In this document: positions 14,816 through 22,189 of the stretch, piece by piece
Layout: each line of letters opens with the position of its first letter
Numbering within the stretch: position 1 is the first letter of the stretch
Assembly (NCBI GenBank): GCA_012516535.1
Contig: JAAYWP010000012.1
Span: forward strand, 1-35,132
Reading direction: 5' to 3'
From: Syntrophomonadaceae bacterium
Lineage (GTDB): Bacteria > Bacillota > DSM-12270 > Thermacetogeniales > Thermacetogeniaceae
Length of the DNA stretch: 35,132 nucleotides
Notes under the pieces: model-generated
The model's database searches: none
The model's input: only the letters and a program-made list of their open reading frames with translations
What the model was told of the DNA's origin: nothing
Made by a program: the position numbers and the translations under genes

Positions 14816-16169
14816 GGGTAGTTATGATCTTTTTCGCTTGCGATAAAAGGTACACCCGGTTGTTCTTCTCGGGATCCTCCAGCACCTCATCCCATAGTTT
14901 CCTCAAAACAACTCCTACCAGCGGCCCTGGTGTGACACCTGCTTCTTCGATGATATCTGTCCCATTTACAGCAAGTTCCCGCAGCGCAAAATCACCACCG
15001 GTCTTTAGTGTCTCTTCCAGCTTAGCAGTAAACTGTTTATACTCTTCCCAAGAACGAACCAGCTGACTTTGGCTGTGAGCCATAATATCTGCCAGACGCA
15101 CCTGCAGCAGCTGAGGAATCAATCTCCTGCCCACCCTGGCAACCAACCGGCGCTGGCCAGCCGGCCCCATCCTCAGTTCAAGCATATGTTCCCGGATCAG
15201 GGTCACAACATCCTTGATCACCCTGTTGCTGTAGCACAGCCTCCTTAAAATTTCCTCAGCCATTTCACTGCCCAGAACATTATGGCCATAAAAATGGCCG
15301 CGTCCATCTTCGCCTCTGCTGTAACAGCGGGGTTTTGCCACATCATGCAGCAGGACAGCCAGGCGCACCGTAAGATCAGCCGGAGTGTAACGCATAGCCT
15401 CTATTGTGTGGGTCAGCACAGTATATTGATGAGAAGGATGATACTGGGCAAACAGCCAACCCTCTTTGAGTTCCGGGAAAATAACAAACAACAGCCCTAA
15501 CTCCTGCATAGCTTCCAGTCCCTTAAAAAAATGCACTGCCATTAAAACACGGTCCAGTTCCTCCCGAACCCGTTCAGCAGAAATTTTAGACAGCAGTTCA
15601 ACATTTCTAATAATGGCGTGCTTTGTCTTTTGATCGATAGAAAATCCCAATTCAGCAGAAAATCTTACAGCCCGCAGCATCCGCAGCGGGTCCTCAATAA
15701 AGCGTTCTTCCGCATCCCTGACAGCCCTGATCATCTCTTTCTTTAAATCAGCCAATCCATGATATGGATCACATAATAATGAGCGCAGGGGATCATAAGC
15801 CAGTGCATTAACAGTAAAATCACGCCTGGAAAGGTCATCCTCTATATTTGTGACAAACTTAACTTTAGAAGGGCGTCGATAATCGGTATAGTCGGCCTCT
15901 TTGCGGAAGGTGGTGATCTCCAGGGAAACACCGTTGATATGTACTGTTACTGTGCCATATTTGATTCCCGTGGGTATCACCTTATATCCTTTCCTTTTAA
16001 AGATCCTTTCCACTTCACGGGGATGGGCATCGGTAGCTAGGTCCCAATCCTGAGGTGCCATACCCAATATAAGGTCCCTGATGCCTCCACCCACAACATA
16101 GGATTCCTTCTTGTTGTGAGCCAGAATTCTGCAGGCATTCAGTACCTCCTCTGGAAGGAAAAGATTCAT
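14799..16169 (-). CDS. cca: tRNA nucleotidyltransferase / poly(A) polymerase family with HD domain
   Basis: This class II nucleotidyltransferase repairs or adds CCA ends, or part of them. The N-terminal catalytic domain has YVVGGGIRD, then DWDLATDA with the metal Asp pair, RRDFTVNALAYDP, and EERFIEDPLRMLRAVRF for nucleotide choice. An HD domain follows (HTIEAMRY, LAVLLHDVAKP), which may act on cyclic or terminal phosphates. The start at 16169 (MNLFLPEE) has AGAGGAG in front; the ATG 21 bases further upstream has no ribosome binding site. It gives 456 residues. Clostridia with two such genes may split CC- and A-addition; which activity this copy has cannot be read by eye. The visible tRNA genes encode CCA, so a repair role is likely. 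Confidence 0.9.
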   Translation of the reverse strand: MNLFLPEEVLNACRILAHNKKESYVVGGGIRDLILGMAPQDWDLATDAHPREVERIFKRKGYKVIPTGIKYGTVTVHINGVSLEITTFRKEADYTDYRRPSKVKFVTNIEDDLSRRDFTVNALAYDPLRSLLCDPYHGLADLKKEMIRAVRDAEERFIEDPLRMLRAVRFSAELGFSIDQKTKHAIIRNVELLSKISAERVREELDRVLMAVHFFKGLEAMQELGLLFVIFPELKEGWLFAQYHPSHQYTVLTHTIEAMRYTPADLTVRLAVLLHDVAKPRCYSRGEDGRGHFYGHNVLGSEMAEEILRRLCYSNRVIKDVVTLIREHMLELRMGPAGQRRLVARVGRRLIPQLLQVRLADIMAHSQSQLVRSWEEYKQFTAKLEETLKTGGDFALRELAVNGTDIIEEAGVTPGPLVGVVLRKLWDEVLEDPEKNNRVYLLSQAKKIITTLNNHG

Positions 16170-16274
16170 AATACTACTCCTCTTTCCCATGATATAACAC
16201 TCTTATTTTATCTCTGTTTAATAAAGTTATTTCAATAACCATCTAGTCGTGGGGTGGTTGTTTTTACAAGCAGG

Positions 16275-16562
16275 TTAAGCATTGAGCAACCGCTTCCATG
16301 TACGAGCTTCTCTACCCTCTCGCATAATACGGTGCACCCCATCCAAAGGCACGCCTTTCTCTTCCAGCAGCATTTCTGCCTCTCTCCGTATCTCAGGGCG
16401 AACTATTATTGATACCCCACAATCAGCACTGATCTCCCGCGGTAAAGGGATCAATGCCACACAAATCCCTGCATCTTTACAGGTCTTTTCGGCTTTTAAA
16501 GCATAATGGGAAGAAGGAAAGGTCAACACATCAAAAGCAAAGCTCTCTGCCCTCTCTGGCAT
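16275..16562 (-). CDS. DUF3343-family protein (putative Se/S carrier-like)
   Basis: The 95-residue protein matches DUF3343: FPSSHYALKAEKTCKDAGICVALIPLPREISADCG, the Cys-Gly motif at the end of this block being the proposed carrier site. The family is often found with selenium and sulfur-trafficking genes and has been described as a putative Se/S carrier, but the biochemistry is not established. The last third is Arg-rich (EGREARTWKRLL). The ATG at 16562 has AGGTGG in front. It is last in the LysR-csd-yedF-DUF3842-cooT order, but separated from the CooT-like gene by 246 bp holding RNA structure and a strong terminator (16630-16669), so its expression may depend on read-through or on control of that terminator. 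Confidence 0.8.
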   Translation of the reverse strand: MPERAESFAFDVLTFPSSHYALKAEKTCKDAGICVALIPLPREISADCGVSIIVRPEIRREAEMLLEEKGVPLDGVHRIMREGREARTWKRLLNA

Positions 16563-16629
16563 ATCAACACCACCTGAACAATTTATCGGCTGGCAGTTTA
16601 ATTATATCATCTAAAAGATTTTGAAACAT

Positions 16630-16669
16630 AAAAAAAACCTAACATAATGCTTCATGCTCTTATGTTAGG
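16630..16669 (-). terminator. Strong terminator between the CooT-like and DUF3343 genes
   Basis: A perfect 10-bp stem (16660-16669 with 16638-16647, loop 12) is followed by TTTTTTT on the - strand. It lies 67 bp before the DUF3343 start, so it either ends the upstream operon or attenuates DUF3343. Confidence 0.85.
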
Positions 16670-16735
16670 CGGAAAAGGGGGATGATACCAACCCGGGTCT
16701 CCGGGCATTTGTAGGAGGTAATGCATGCCAAAGAA

Positions 16736-16786
16736 ATGACCGTGGGCACCACCCGCTTCCTGCGGGTTTTAAACCTCCACGGTCAT
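16736..16786 (-). ncRNA. Y-shaped RNA element 1 in the selenium block
   Basis: On the - strand ATGACCGTGG (16777-16786) pairs perfectly with CCACGGTCAT (16736-16745) and encloses a 6-bp hairpin ACCCGC/GCGGGT (16762-16767 with 16751-16756). The 5' side carries ACCGTGGAGGTT. The element at 17441-17493 has the same plan and the core ACCACGGAGGTT. Only a weak T-rich tract (TTTCTTT) follows, so it is not an obvious terminator. The element sits 23 bp downstream of the CooT-like gene. A cis-regulatory RNA is possible; it matches no riboswitch class that I recognise. Confidence 0.45.
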
Positions 16787-16808
16787 ATTATTCAATCATC
16801 AATTTTTA

Positions 16809-17000
16809 CTAAACTTCTTCTAAAATGATCTTGTGGTCTACCAGGGCCAATTCTTTGATCCTGGCCTTGATCATTTTGCGCTGTCCAAAGATATTTTCCA
16901 ATACCAGTTGGCCATCATCCTGTGGTTGAACCCTGTCCACATTTTCAAAAAAAAGCTCTTCTTGATCACCCTTTAACAGATAAGCATGAGACTCACACAT
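16809..17000 (-). CDS. CooT-family small protein
   Basis: The 63-residue protein matches the CooT family (MCESHAYLLKGDQEELFFENVDRVQP, then LENIFGQRKMIKARIKEL), with the conserved Cys at position 2. CooT of carbon-monoxide-oxidising bacteria is a nickel-binding dimer using this Cys. Many anaerobes have homologues away from CO dehydrogenase genes, as here. The ATG at 17000 has GGAGGTG in front and overlaps the DUF3842 stop by 8 bp, so the two are translationally coupled. Its place in a selenium block hints at trace-element handling, perhaps for [NiFeSe] or Ni/Se enzymes, but this is inference. Confidence 0.8.
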   Translation of the reverse strand: MCESHAYLLKGDQEELFFENVDRVQPQDDGQLVLENIFGQRKMIKARIKELALVDHKIILEEV

Positions 17001-17415
17001 CTTTTTTCACCTCCGCCAATTCTTTTAGTCTATTAATCAACTGTTCTACCTGGTGTGGTAAAGGTTCAGCTTGTACCCCGATCACTTCTACTTTTGACAA
17101 TGTCAGAGGCAAAAGAAACTTCCGTGCCTTGCTTTTGGCTATGGCCTCAGCCATCTTCGCAGTCAATTCACCCCTCATGGAATGAGCTAGAATAATACCA
17201 AGGGGTCCTACTATAACATCTACTTCACCTGCATTCTCAACAACAGCATTCTCCCCGCTGGCACCTTCATTGGCACCTGCCTTAAGCATCAAAGAGGTAG
17301 CAATAGAATTGGTCCCCAGAGCAATAATTTCAGTTTGAGGAAGAGCTTTCCTGAGCTGCTCGGTAATCAGCCGGCCGATGCCTCCCCCCTGACCATCGAT
17401 AACTGCAACACGCAT
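16993..17415 (-). CDS. DUF3842-family protein
   Basis: The 140-residue protein begins MRVAVIDGQGGGIGRLITEQLRKALP, a glycine-rich dinucleotide-type beta-alpha-beta start, and continues with ALGTNSIATSLMLKAGANEGASGENAVV and VIVGPLGIILAHSMRGELTAKMAEAI. It matches DUF3842, a family without known activity found in Clostridia. The second of two adjacent ATG codons is preferred, since AGGTGA lies five bases before it and touches the first. It is coupled to the CooT-like gene by an 8-bp overlap and follows yedF after a terminator-like element. A nucleotide or cofactor-binding role is suggested by the N-terminus only. Confidence 0.8.
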   Translation of the reverse strand: MRVAVIDGQGGGIGRLITEQLRKALPQTEIIALGTNSIATSLMLKAGANEGASGENAVVENAGEVDVIVGPLGIILAHSMRGELTAKMAEAIAKSKARKFLLPLTLSKVEVIGVQAEPLPHQVEQLINRLKELAEVKKDV

Positions 17416-17440
17416 CATATCACCTGTTAACTATAGTAAA

Positions 17441-17493
17441 AGAAAAAACCACGAAATCCCGTCCACTTCTGTGGAACAAGAACCTCCGTGGTT
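17441..17493 (-). terminator. Y-shaped RNA element 2, terminator with possible antiterminator
   Basis: On the - strand AACCACG (17487-17493) pairs with CGTGGTT (17447-17453) and encloses hairpin TCCAC/GTGGA (17471-17475 with 17462-17466); TTTTTTCTTTT follows, giving an intrinsic terminator after yedF. The 5' arm can instead pair locally as GAACC with GGTTC, which would break the terminator. The core ACCACGGAGGTT is shared with element 1 at 16736-16786. It stands 26 bp upstream of the DUF3842 start, so it could be a plain terminator or an attenuator. Confidence 0.6.
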
Positions 17494-17570
17494 CCTATTT
17501 TCATATCAGCTTTTATATATTTATTCTACCACAAATTAAAGATTCCTGCAGGCCATACAAAATAATTTTT

Positions 17571-18143
17571 TTAAAGTGTTATTAACCGGGCTGCAGAAGT
17601 GATCGCTTCCACAGCTGTATACATATTGGTTACCTTACCAACTGCCAGCTTGTCTTTTAAACCATAGTAATCCAAGCATGTACCACAAGATAAAATCTCA
17701 ACACCGCTTTCTTCCATTGTCTTGAGCATTTCTAAAACCTCAGACCCCTCTGTGGTAAGGAAAACACCGCTGTTCATAAATATCATCTGTTTAATATTTT
17801 CCATCTGAGTTAAAGTGTAAAGGAAACTTCTCATCAAGGTCTTGCCCAATTCTTCTTCACCCTGGCCGAACAGATTGCTGGTGACAAGAACCACAACCTT
17901 CTCTTGTTCTTCAGCAGAAGTTTCAACAGCACAAGAACTCTTGCAGATTAACAGATGATATTCCCCTTCCTTTTTCTCCACCTCCACAGAAAACCCCTTG
18001 CGCGTTGCCAGTCTTGTGACATTCTCCACTGCAGTGCGGTTATCGACAATAGTTGTGACCTGATCACTTTCTTCTAAAGCTTTTTTTGTCAGAATCACCG
18101 GTTGAGGACAGGAAAGCCCTCTGGCATCAACGACCTTCTTCAT
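17571..18143 (-). CDS. yedF: Selenium metabolism protein YedF (TusA-DsrE fusion)
   Basis: The 190-residue protein joins an N-terminal TusA/SirA-like domain (VDARGLSCPQP, active Cys at 12) to a DsrE/DsrF-like domain (VVLVTSNLFGQGEEELGKTLMRSFLYTL to SGVEILSCGTCLDYYG). This two-domain form is the YedF of bacteria that use selenium; it is thought to handle selenium or sulfane sulfur, though its exact reaction is unknown. Cys residues in SSCAV and CGTC are visible. A GTG directly before the ATG at 18143 is in frame, and AAGGGA would suit either start. It lies 42 bp after the aminotransferase gene and is followed by element 2. Confidence 0.88.
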   Translation of the reverse strand: MKKVVDARGLSCPQPVILTKKALEESDQVTTIVDNRTAVENVTRLATRKGFSVEVEKKEGEYHLLICKSSCAVETSAEEQEKVVVLVTSNLFGQGEEELGKTLMRSFLYTLTQMENIKQMIFMNSGVFLTTEGSEVLEMLKTMEESGVEILSCGTCLDYYGLKDKLAVGKVTNMYTAVEAITSAARLITL

Positions 18144-18185
18144 CACTGATCAATCCCTTTCTTTATAATAATTTCCGCTTAACAA

Positions 18186-19349
18186 TCAACCGAAAGTGCA
18201 GATTTCGTAAACAGCCCGCACAACCTTTTCCATATCCTCCGGTGTATTAAAGTAACCCGGACTCAGGCGGCAAGCCCCCTCCTTCACAGTCCCCAGTGTC
18301 CTGTGTGCCAGAGGAGCACAATGCAGCCCGGATCTGGATAAAATTCCGTATTTTTGATCCAGCAGAAAGCTTACCTCTCCACAGTCTCTGTCCTTGATAT
18401 TGAAAGAAACAACAGCTGTCTGCCGTCTGCTGTCACAGGGCCCATAGAGGATCACCCCTTCGATCTCTTTAAGGCCCTCCACTAAATAATCGGTCAACTC
18501 CTGTTCATGGTGGCGAATATTCTCAAGGCCTGTTTCCTGAATAAACCTGACTCCTGCACACAGCCCAGCAATACCAGGTGTATTGGGAGTGCCGCTCTCC
18601 AACTGGTCTGGCAGAAAATCTGGCTGGTAGGTCTGCTCTGACAGTGACCCTGTGCCTCCCTCAATCAGAGGACGGATTTTAAGACCAGGCCTGATATACA
18701 GCCCACCGGTGCCCTGGGGACCAAATAAACTTTTATGCCCTGTGAAGGCAAGGAGATCAATTTTTTGTTCCTCAACATCAAGAGGCAGTACTCCAGCACT
18801 TTGAGCCGCATCCACCATAAACAAAATACCTTTTCTGTCGGCGATTTTACCAACCTCTTCAATAGGCATAATGGTGCCGGTGAGATTGGAGGCATGGAGG
18901 AGACATATCAGACGAGTTCTTTCTGTAATAGCCTTCTCTACTGAACAGGGATCCAAACTCCCATCAGGAGCGCACTGCACAACTGTTATCTCCACACCCT
19001 GCTTTTCTAAAGAGAAGAGAGGCCTTGCCACAGCATTGTGCTCCATACTGCTGGTCACTACATGGTCACCAGGCTGCAAAATCCCCTTAAGCCCAAAATT
19101 GATGGCTTCGGTCACATTCCCTGTAAAAACGATGCGGGAGCTGTCCTTGATATTAAACAGTTCTGCCAGGGCCTCACGTGCCTCCAGCACAATCTGTCCT
19201 GCTGCTATGGTTCTACTATGGCTGCCCCGCCCCGGGCTGGCCCCAATCTTCCGGTTAAAATTATCCACAGCCTGGTAGACAGATTCCGGCTTAGGCCAGG
19301 AAGTAGCTGCATTGTCCAGATAAATCTCCTCTCTGTTATCCAACCTCAA
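18186..19349 (-). CDS. Class V aminotransferase, cysteine desulfurase / selenocysteine lyase type
   Basis: The 387-residue PLP enzyme starts IYLDNAATSWPKP and has HASNLTGTIMPI, VDAAQSAGV, FTGHKSLFGPQGTGGLY with the PLP Lys at 206, and the reactive Cys344 in SRSGLHCAPLAH. It belongs to the cysteine-desulfurase family that accompanies yedF in selenium users, and probably releases sulfur or selenium from cysteine or selenocysteine. No IscU or SufU scaffold lies beside it. The TTG at 19349 sits five bases after AGGGGG and is the most plausible start. It begins a leftward unit running to yedF, behind a promoter region at 19407-19435, and is separated from the LysR gene by a terminator. Confidence 0.88.
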   Translation of the reverse strand: MRLDNREEIYLDNAATSWPKPESVYQAVDNFNRKIGASPGRGSHSRTIAAGQIVLEAREALAELFNIKDSSRIVFTGNVTEAINFGLKGILQPGDHVVTSSMEHNAVARPLFSLEKQGVEITVVQCAPDGSLDPCSVEKAITERTRLICLLHASNLTGTIMPIEEVGKIADRKGILFMVDAAQSAGVLPLDVEEQKIDLLAFTGHKSLFGPQGTGGLYIRPGLKIRPLIEGGTGSLSEQTYQPDFLPDQLESGTPNTPGIAGLCAGVRFIQETGLENIRHHEQELTDYLVEGLKEIEGVILYGPCDSRRQTAVVSFNIKDRDCGEVSFLLDQKYGILSRSGLHCAPLAHRTLGTVKEGACRLSPGYFNTPEDMEKVVRAVYEICTFG

Positions 19350-19406
19350 TCATTCCCCCTGTTTAATCGGTATATTAACCTTTTATTATTGTTATCCGTC
19401 GCATCC

Positions 19407-19435
19407 ATTATATCCTGCTAGTTTATTAATAACTT
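19407..19435 (-). promoter_or_regulatory. Promoter region of the csd-like/yedF unit with palindrome
   Basis: TATAAT (19407-19412, - strand) lies 58 bp before the TTG start. The palindrome TTATTAATAA (19423-19432) overlaps the -35 position, which has no consensus hexamer. A weak -35 plus a palindrome suits an activator such as the neighbouring LysR protein, but no binding is shown. Confidence 0.4.
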
Positions 19436-19452
19436 TTTTTTATACATATAAC

Positions 19453-19483
19453 GAAGAAAAAAACCGGCAGACAACCGGTTTTT
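19453..19483. terminator. Terminator of the LysR gene
   Basis: AAAACCGG (19460-19467) pairs with CCGGTTTT (19475-19482) around a 7-nt loop; TTTTTTTC follows on the - strand and a shorter T run on the + strand. It lies 23 bp downstream of the LysR stop. Confidence 0.8.
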
Positions 19484-19504
19484 AAGCGTGCTAAATGGTG
19501 CAGC

Positions 19505-20413
19505 TCAAGAAGGAGTTTTATCAGCTAGATAATTTTTGAGAAAGCGGTAAAAAGATTGCATAACAGGGGTTAATGCCCTGTCATGCCGGGAGATAAAGTA
19601 TAATCCCCTTTCCAGTGAAAGATCGTCAACATGTATCAGAGCGATTTCCCCGTTCTGAACCCGCTTCGCAACAGCAAAGCCGGAAACTAGGGAAATACCG
19701 AGCCCTGCTGCCACTGCATTGACAACCGCCTCAGTACTTCCTAATTCTAATTTTATGTTGAGCCTATCAAGTGATATACCCTTTTCCTGGAGCTTTTTCT
19801 CGATAACCTGTCGGGTTCCGGACCCCTTTTCTCTGAGGATAAAAGGCTCTGCTACCAGATCTTCTAAGGCTACCATTTTCTTTTTTGTTAAGGGATGGCC
19901 CTTGGGTGCGATTATGACCAATTCATCCTGGTATATAAGTTCCTGTTTCAGTGCAGGATTATTAATAACTACACCGATCACCCCTGCTTCAATCACTCCA
20001 TCTGCAACCATCCTGGCTATATCAGTACTATCAGCAATCTCCAGCTTCACATTGACCTGGTTATTAAAACTTTGAAAACGGCCGAGAGCCGTGGGCAGGA
20101 TATATTCCCCTGGAATTGTGCTGGCACCCAATAACAGGTCACCGTGCAAGTCATTTGCCAATGCCTGTACCTCAACCAGGCTTTCTTTAACTGCTGCCAG
20201 GATCCGGCAGCTATGATCATAAACCACCTTTCCAGCTTCAGTTACCTCAACAGTGCGGCTTGTGCGGTAGAGGAGAGGCACACCGTAAAACTTTTCCAAA
20301 GAATTCAGCTGTTTGCTGACAGCAGGTTGGGTTAAATGCAGCACCTGGGCTGCCTTGGTAAGGCTTTTTTTCTCAACAATAAGAACAAAAGTCTGCAGCC
20401 AAGATAAATTCAT
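19505..20413 (-). CDS. LysR-family regulator, selenium-metabolism-associated type
   Basis: The 302-residue protein has an N-terminal winged helix-turn-helix (MNLSWLQTFVLIVEKKSLTKAAQVL..LTQPAVSKQLNSLEKFYG, 1-60) and a periplasmic-binding-like effector domain (GASTIPGEYILPTALGRF, then AEPFILREKGSGTRQVIE and VNAVAAGLGISLVSG). The IPGEYILP and REKGSGT features resemble the CysL group. LysR proteins of this kind commonly sit beside yedF and csd genes in selenium-using anaerobes, as here. The likely targets are the genes downstream at 16993-19349. The effector is unknown. The ATG at 20413 has only a weak AGAGAG upstream. A terminator at 19453-19483 separates it from its neighbours. Confidence 0.85.
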   Translation of the reverse strand: MNLSWLQTFVLIVEKKSLTKAAQVLHLTQPAVSKQLNSLEKFYGVPLLYRTSRTVEVTEAGKVVYDHSCRILAAVKESLVEVQALANDLHGDLLLGASTIPGEYILPTALGRFQSFNNQVNVKLEIADSTDIARMVADGVIEAGVIGVVINNPALKQELIYQDELVIIAPKGHPLTKKKMVALEDLVAEPFILREKGSGTRQVIEKKLQEKGISLDRLNIKLELGSTEAVVNAVAAGLGISLVSGFAVAKRVQNGEIALIHVDDLSLERGLYFISRHDRALTPVMQSFYRFLKNYLADKTPS

Positions 20414-20596
20414 AATCGATCACACTCTCTATCTGCTTTGTTATTCTTCTCTTTATTTCGATCATTTTTAGCAGAATGTTGATATTGTATCCCATATTAA
20501 GATTTTCTTCGCTTATCAAACCTTATTATCCTTTTTTCACAACAATAAAATGCTGCCGCTTATTGATCATCCAACAACAGCAGTGATTTTTCTTGA

Positions 20597-20625
20597 TTGT
20601 CTATCTCTGTTTCATCACTTACAAT
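20597..20625 (+). promoter_or_regulatory. Promoter of the DUF763 gene
   Basis: TTGTCT (20597-20602) and TACAAT (20620-20625) are 17 bp apart. The TTG start lies 18 bp after the -10, so the leader is very short. Confidence 0.55.
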
Positions 20626-20643
20626 AAACAAGAGGTGATCTTT

Positions 20644-21717
20644 TTGCGTACCGGTTATGCAGATCTCCCTTTACACGGAGGACAGTGCCCCCGCTGGCTT
20701 TTTGAGCGGATGGTCAAATTGGGCCGCTCTCTCCTACTGGTCATCGCCCAGGAGAAAGGAACGAAAAGTATCTTATCTAAACTGTCTGATCCCTACTGGT
20801 TTCAGGCATTAGGCTGTCTGCTGGGTTTTGACTGGCACTCCTCAGGTCTAACCACAACGGTCTGCGGCGCACTAAAAGAAGGATTGCGTGGCTGTGAACG
20901 GGAACTAGGACTGTTTATAGCTGGAGGAAAAGGCAAAACATCCCGTAAAACACCCCAGGAAATTATTACTTATGCCGATCAGTACAGCCTTTCTATAAAT
21001 CCGGACAAACTAGTCTATGCCAGCAAAATGAGTGCCAAAGTTGATAACACTGCTGTCCAAGACGGCTATCAACTCTATCATCATACCTTTATTTTTACCA
21101 GCAAAGGGGATTGGGCGGTAATTCAGCAGGGAATGAATGCCAGCAATAAACGGGCTCGCCGCTACCATTGGTTGGGGAGCCGGGTGGAGGACTTTGTTAA
21201 TGAACCCCATAGTGCCATCTGCTGTGATCGGCGGGAAAAACAAATCTTAAATCTGGTGGATCGAAAAAGCGATGACAGCCGACAGACCATCACCTCTCTC
21301 AGCTGTGCCAAACCCGAAGAAATAACCAAAGAATACAAAAAACTGATTCTCCCCTCCCGCCATTCCCTTGATGAGAAAGATATCCAGCCCAAAAATCTGG
21401 AACGGATCCTGCTTAAAACATATGAACAGCAGCCTGCCAATTTTGAAGCTGTCCTTTCCATATCAGGGATTGGTCCTAAGACTATCCGCGCCCTATCCCT
21501 GATCTCTGAACTGGCCTACGGAGTGCGACCCAGTTATGATGACCCGGCTAAATTCAGCTTTGCCCATGGAGGGAAGGATGGTTATCCCTATCCGGTAAAC
21601 AAAAAGGTTTACGACCAATCCATCTCCATTTTAGAGCAGGCTATCAAAGAAGCAAAATTGGGAAGGGAAGAAAAGCTAAAAGCATTCAAAAGGCTACAGT
21701 ACCTAACAGGTAAATAA
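20644..21717 (+). CDS. DUF763-family protein
   Basis: The 357-residue protein begins RTGYADLPLHGGQCPRWLFERMVKLGR, the hallmark of DUF763, a family common in archaea and scattered in bacteria. Further blocks are SKMSAKVDNTAVQDGYQLYHHTFIFT, MNASNKRARRYHWLG and, at about 280-300, VLSISGIGPKTIRALSLISELAYG, which looks like a helix-hairpin-helix DNA-binding motif. The C-terminus is KFSFAHGGKDGYPYPVNKKVYDQSI. A DNA or RNA processing role is suggested by the HhH only; the function is unknown. The TTG at 20644 follows AGAGGTGATC and coincides with the family start. The gene is monocistronic, with the promoter at 20597-20625 and the terminator at 21722-21758. Confidence 0.88.
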   Translation: MRTGYADLPLHGGQCPRWLFERMVKLGRSLLLVIAQEKGTKSILSKLSDPYWFQALGCLLGFDWHSSGLTTTVCGALKEGLRGCERELGLFIAGGKGKTSRKTPQEIITYADQYSLSINPDKLVYASKMSAKVDNTAVQDGYQLYHHTFIFTSKGDWAVIQQGMNASNKRARRYHWLGSRVEDFVNEPHSAICCDRREKQILNLVDRKSDDSRQTITSLSCAKPEEITKEYKKLILPSRHSLDEKDIQPKNLERILLKTYEQQPANFEAVLSISGIGPKTIRALSLISELAYGVRPSYDDPAKFSFAHGGKDGYPYPVNKKVYDQSISILEQAIKEAKLGREEKLKAFKRLQYLTGK

Positions 21718-21721
21718 AGTC

Positions 21722-21758
21722 AAAAACCAGGTATCACCTTGAGAATACCTGGTTTTTT
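21722..21758. terminator. Bidirectional terminator of the DUF763 gene and rnpB
   Basis: A perfect 11-bp stem (21724-21734 with 21745-21755) has TTTTTT rightward and TTTTTG leftward. It ends both the DUF763 gene and the convergent RNase P RNA. Confidence 0.85.
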
Positions 21759-21763
21759 CCTAT

Positions 21764-22150
21764 CAGCAAGCAGTCCTATAAGCCGGGTTCTGTGCCTTCG
21801 CTTCCGAAGGTGGTGATCATCTGTCTTGGACACCGGTTACCCGATGTCTCCAGCAACCTACCCGGAGGCGGAGCGGGCAACTCCAATGCCTCCCTATTCG
21901 GTCTTGCTCCGGGTGGGGTTTACCTGGCCGGCCAGTCACCTGACCGCCGGTGCGCTCTTACCGCACCGTTCCACCCTTACCCAGCACAGCTGGGCGGTTT
22001 ACATTTCTGTGGCACTTTCCTTGGGGTTGCCCCCACTGGGTGTTACCCAGCACCCTGCCCTGTGGAGCCCGGACTTTCCTCACGCACCGCTTTTCAGCTT
22101 CTGGTACGCGCGATCACCCAGACTGCTTGCCTCCAACTATTCACTTTTCA
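21764..22150 (-). ncRNA. rnpB: RNase P RNA, bacterial type A
   Basis: On the - strand the sequence has the conserved blocks of RNase P RNA: GAGGAAAGTCCGGGCTCC (P4 and flank), GGTAAGGGTGGAACGGTGCGGTAAGAGCGCACC, CAGGTAAACCCCACCCGGAGCAAGACC, and AGACAGATGATC..ACAGAACCCGGCTTATAGG near the 3' end. The terminal helix P1 forms between GCAAGCAGTC (22121-22130) and GACTGCTTGC (21766-21775). The layout fits type A. It is the catalytic part of the enzyme that matures tRNA 5' ends. The 5' limit is set from the promoter at 22160-22188 and is approximate. Confidence 0.95.
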
Positions 22151-22159
22151 GGCTTTATA

Positions 22160-22188
22160 ATTATAACACCATCCTGCTCTGGCTGCAA
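22160..22188 (-). promoter_or_regulatory. Promoter of rnpB
   Basis: TTGCAG (22183-22188) and TATAAT (22160-22165) on the - strand are 17 bp apart. The -35 lies directly after the stop codon of the sufB-like gene (22190). Confidence 0.8.
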
Positions 22189-22189
22189 A

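Noticed and set aside
16736-16800. Possible T-box riboswitch (GGGTGGTGCCCACGG resembles the T-box core)
   Set aside because: The match to AGGGTGGNACCGCG is imperfect, and there is no stem I or specifier loop because the CooT-like coding region begins right upstream. The downstream gene is not an aminoacyl-tRNA synthetase or amino-acid gene.
17571-19349. Frameshift or pseudogene in the yedF/aminotransferase region
   Set aside because: Both proteins are full length with all key residues. The TTG start of the aminotransferase gene is well supported by its ribosome binding site.
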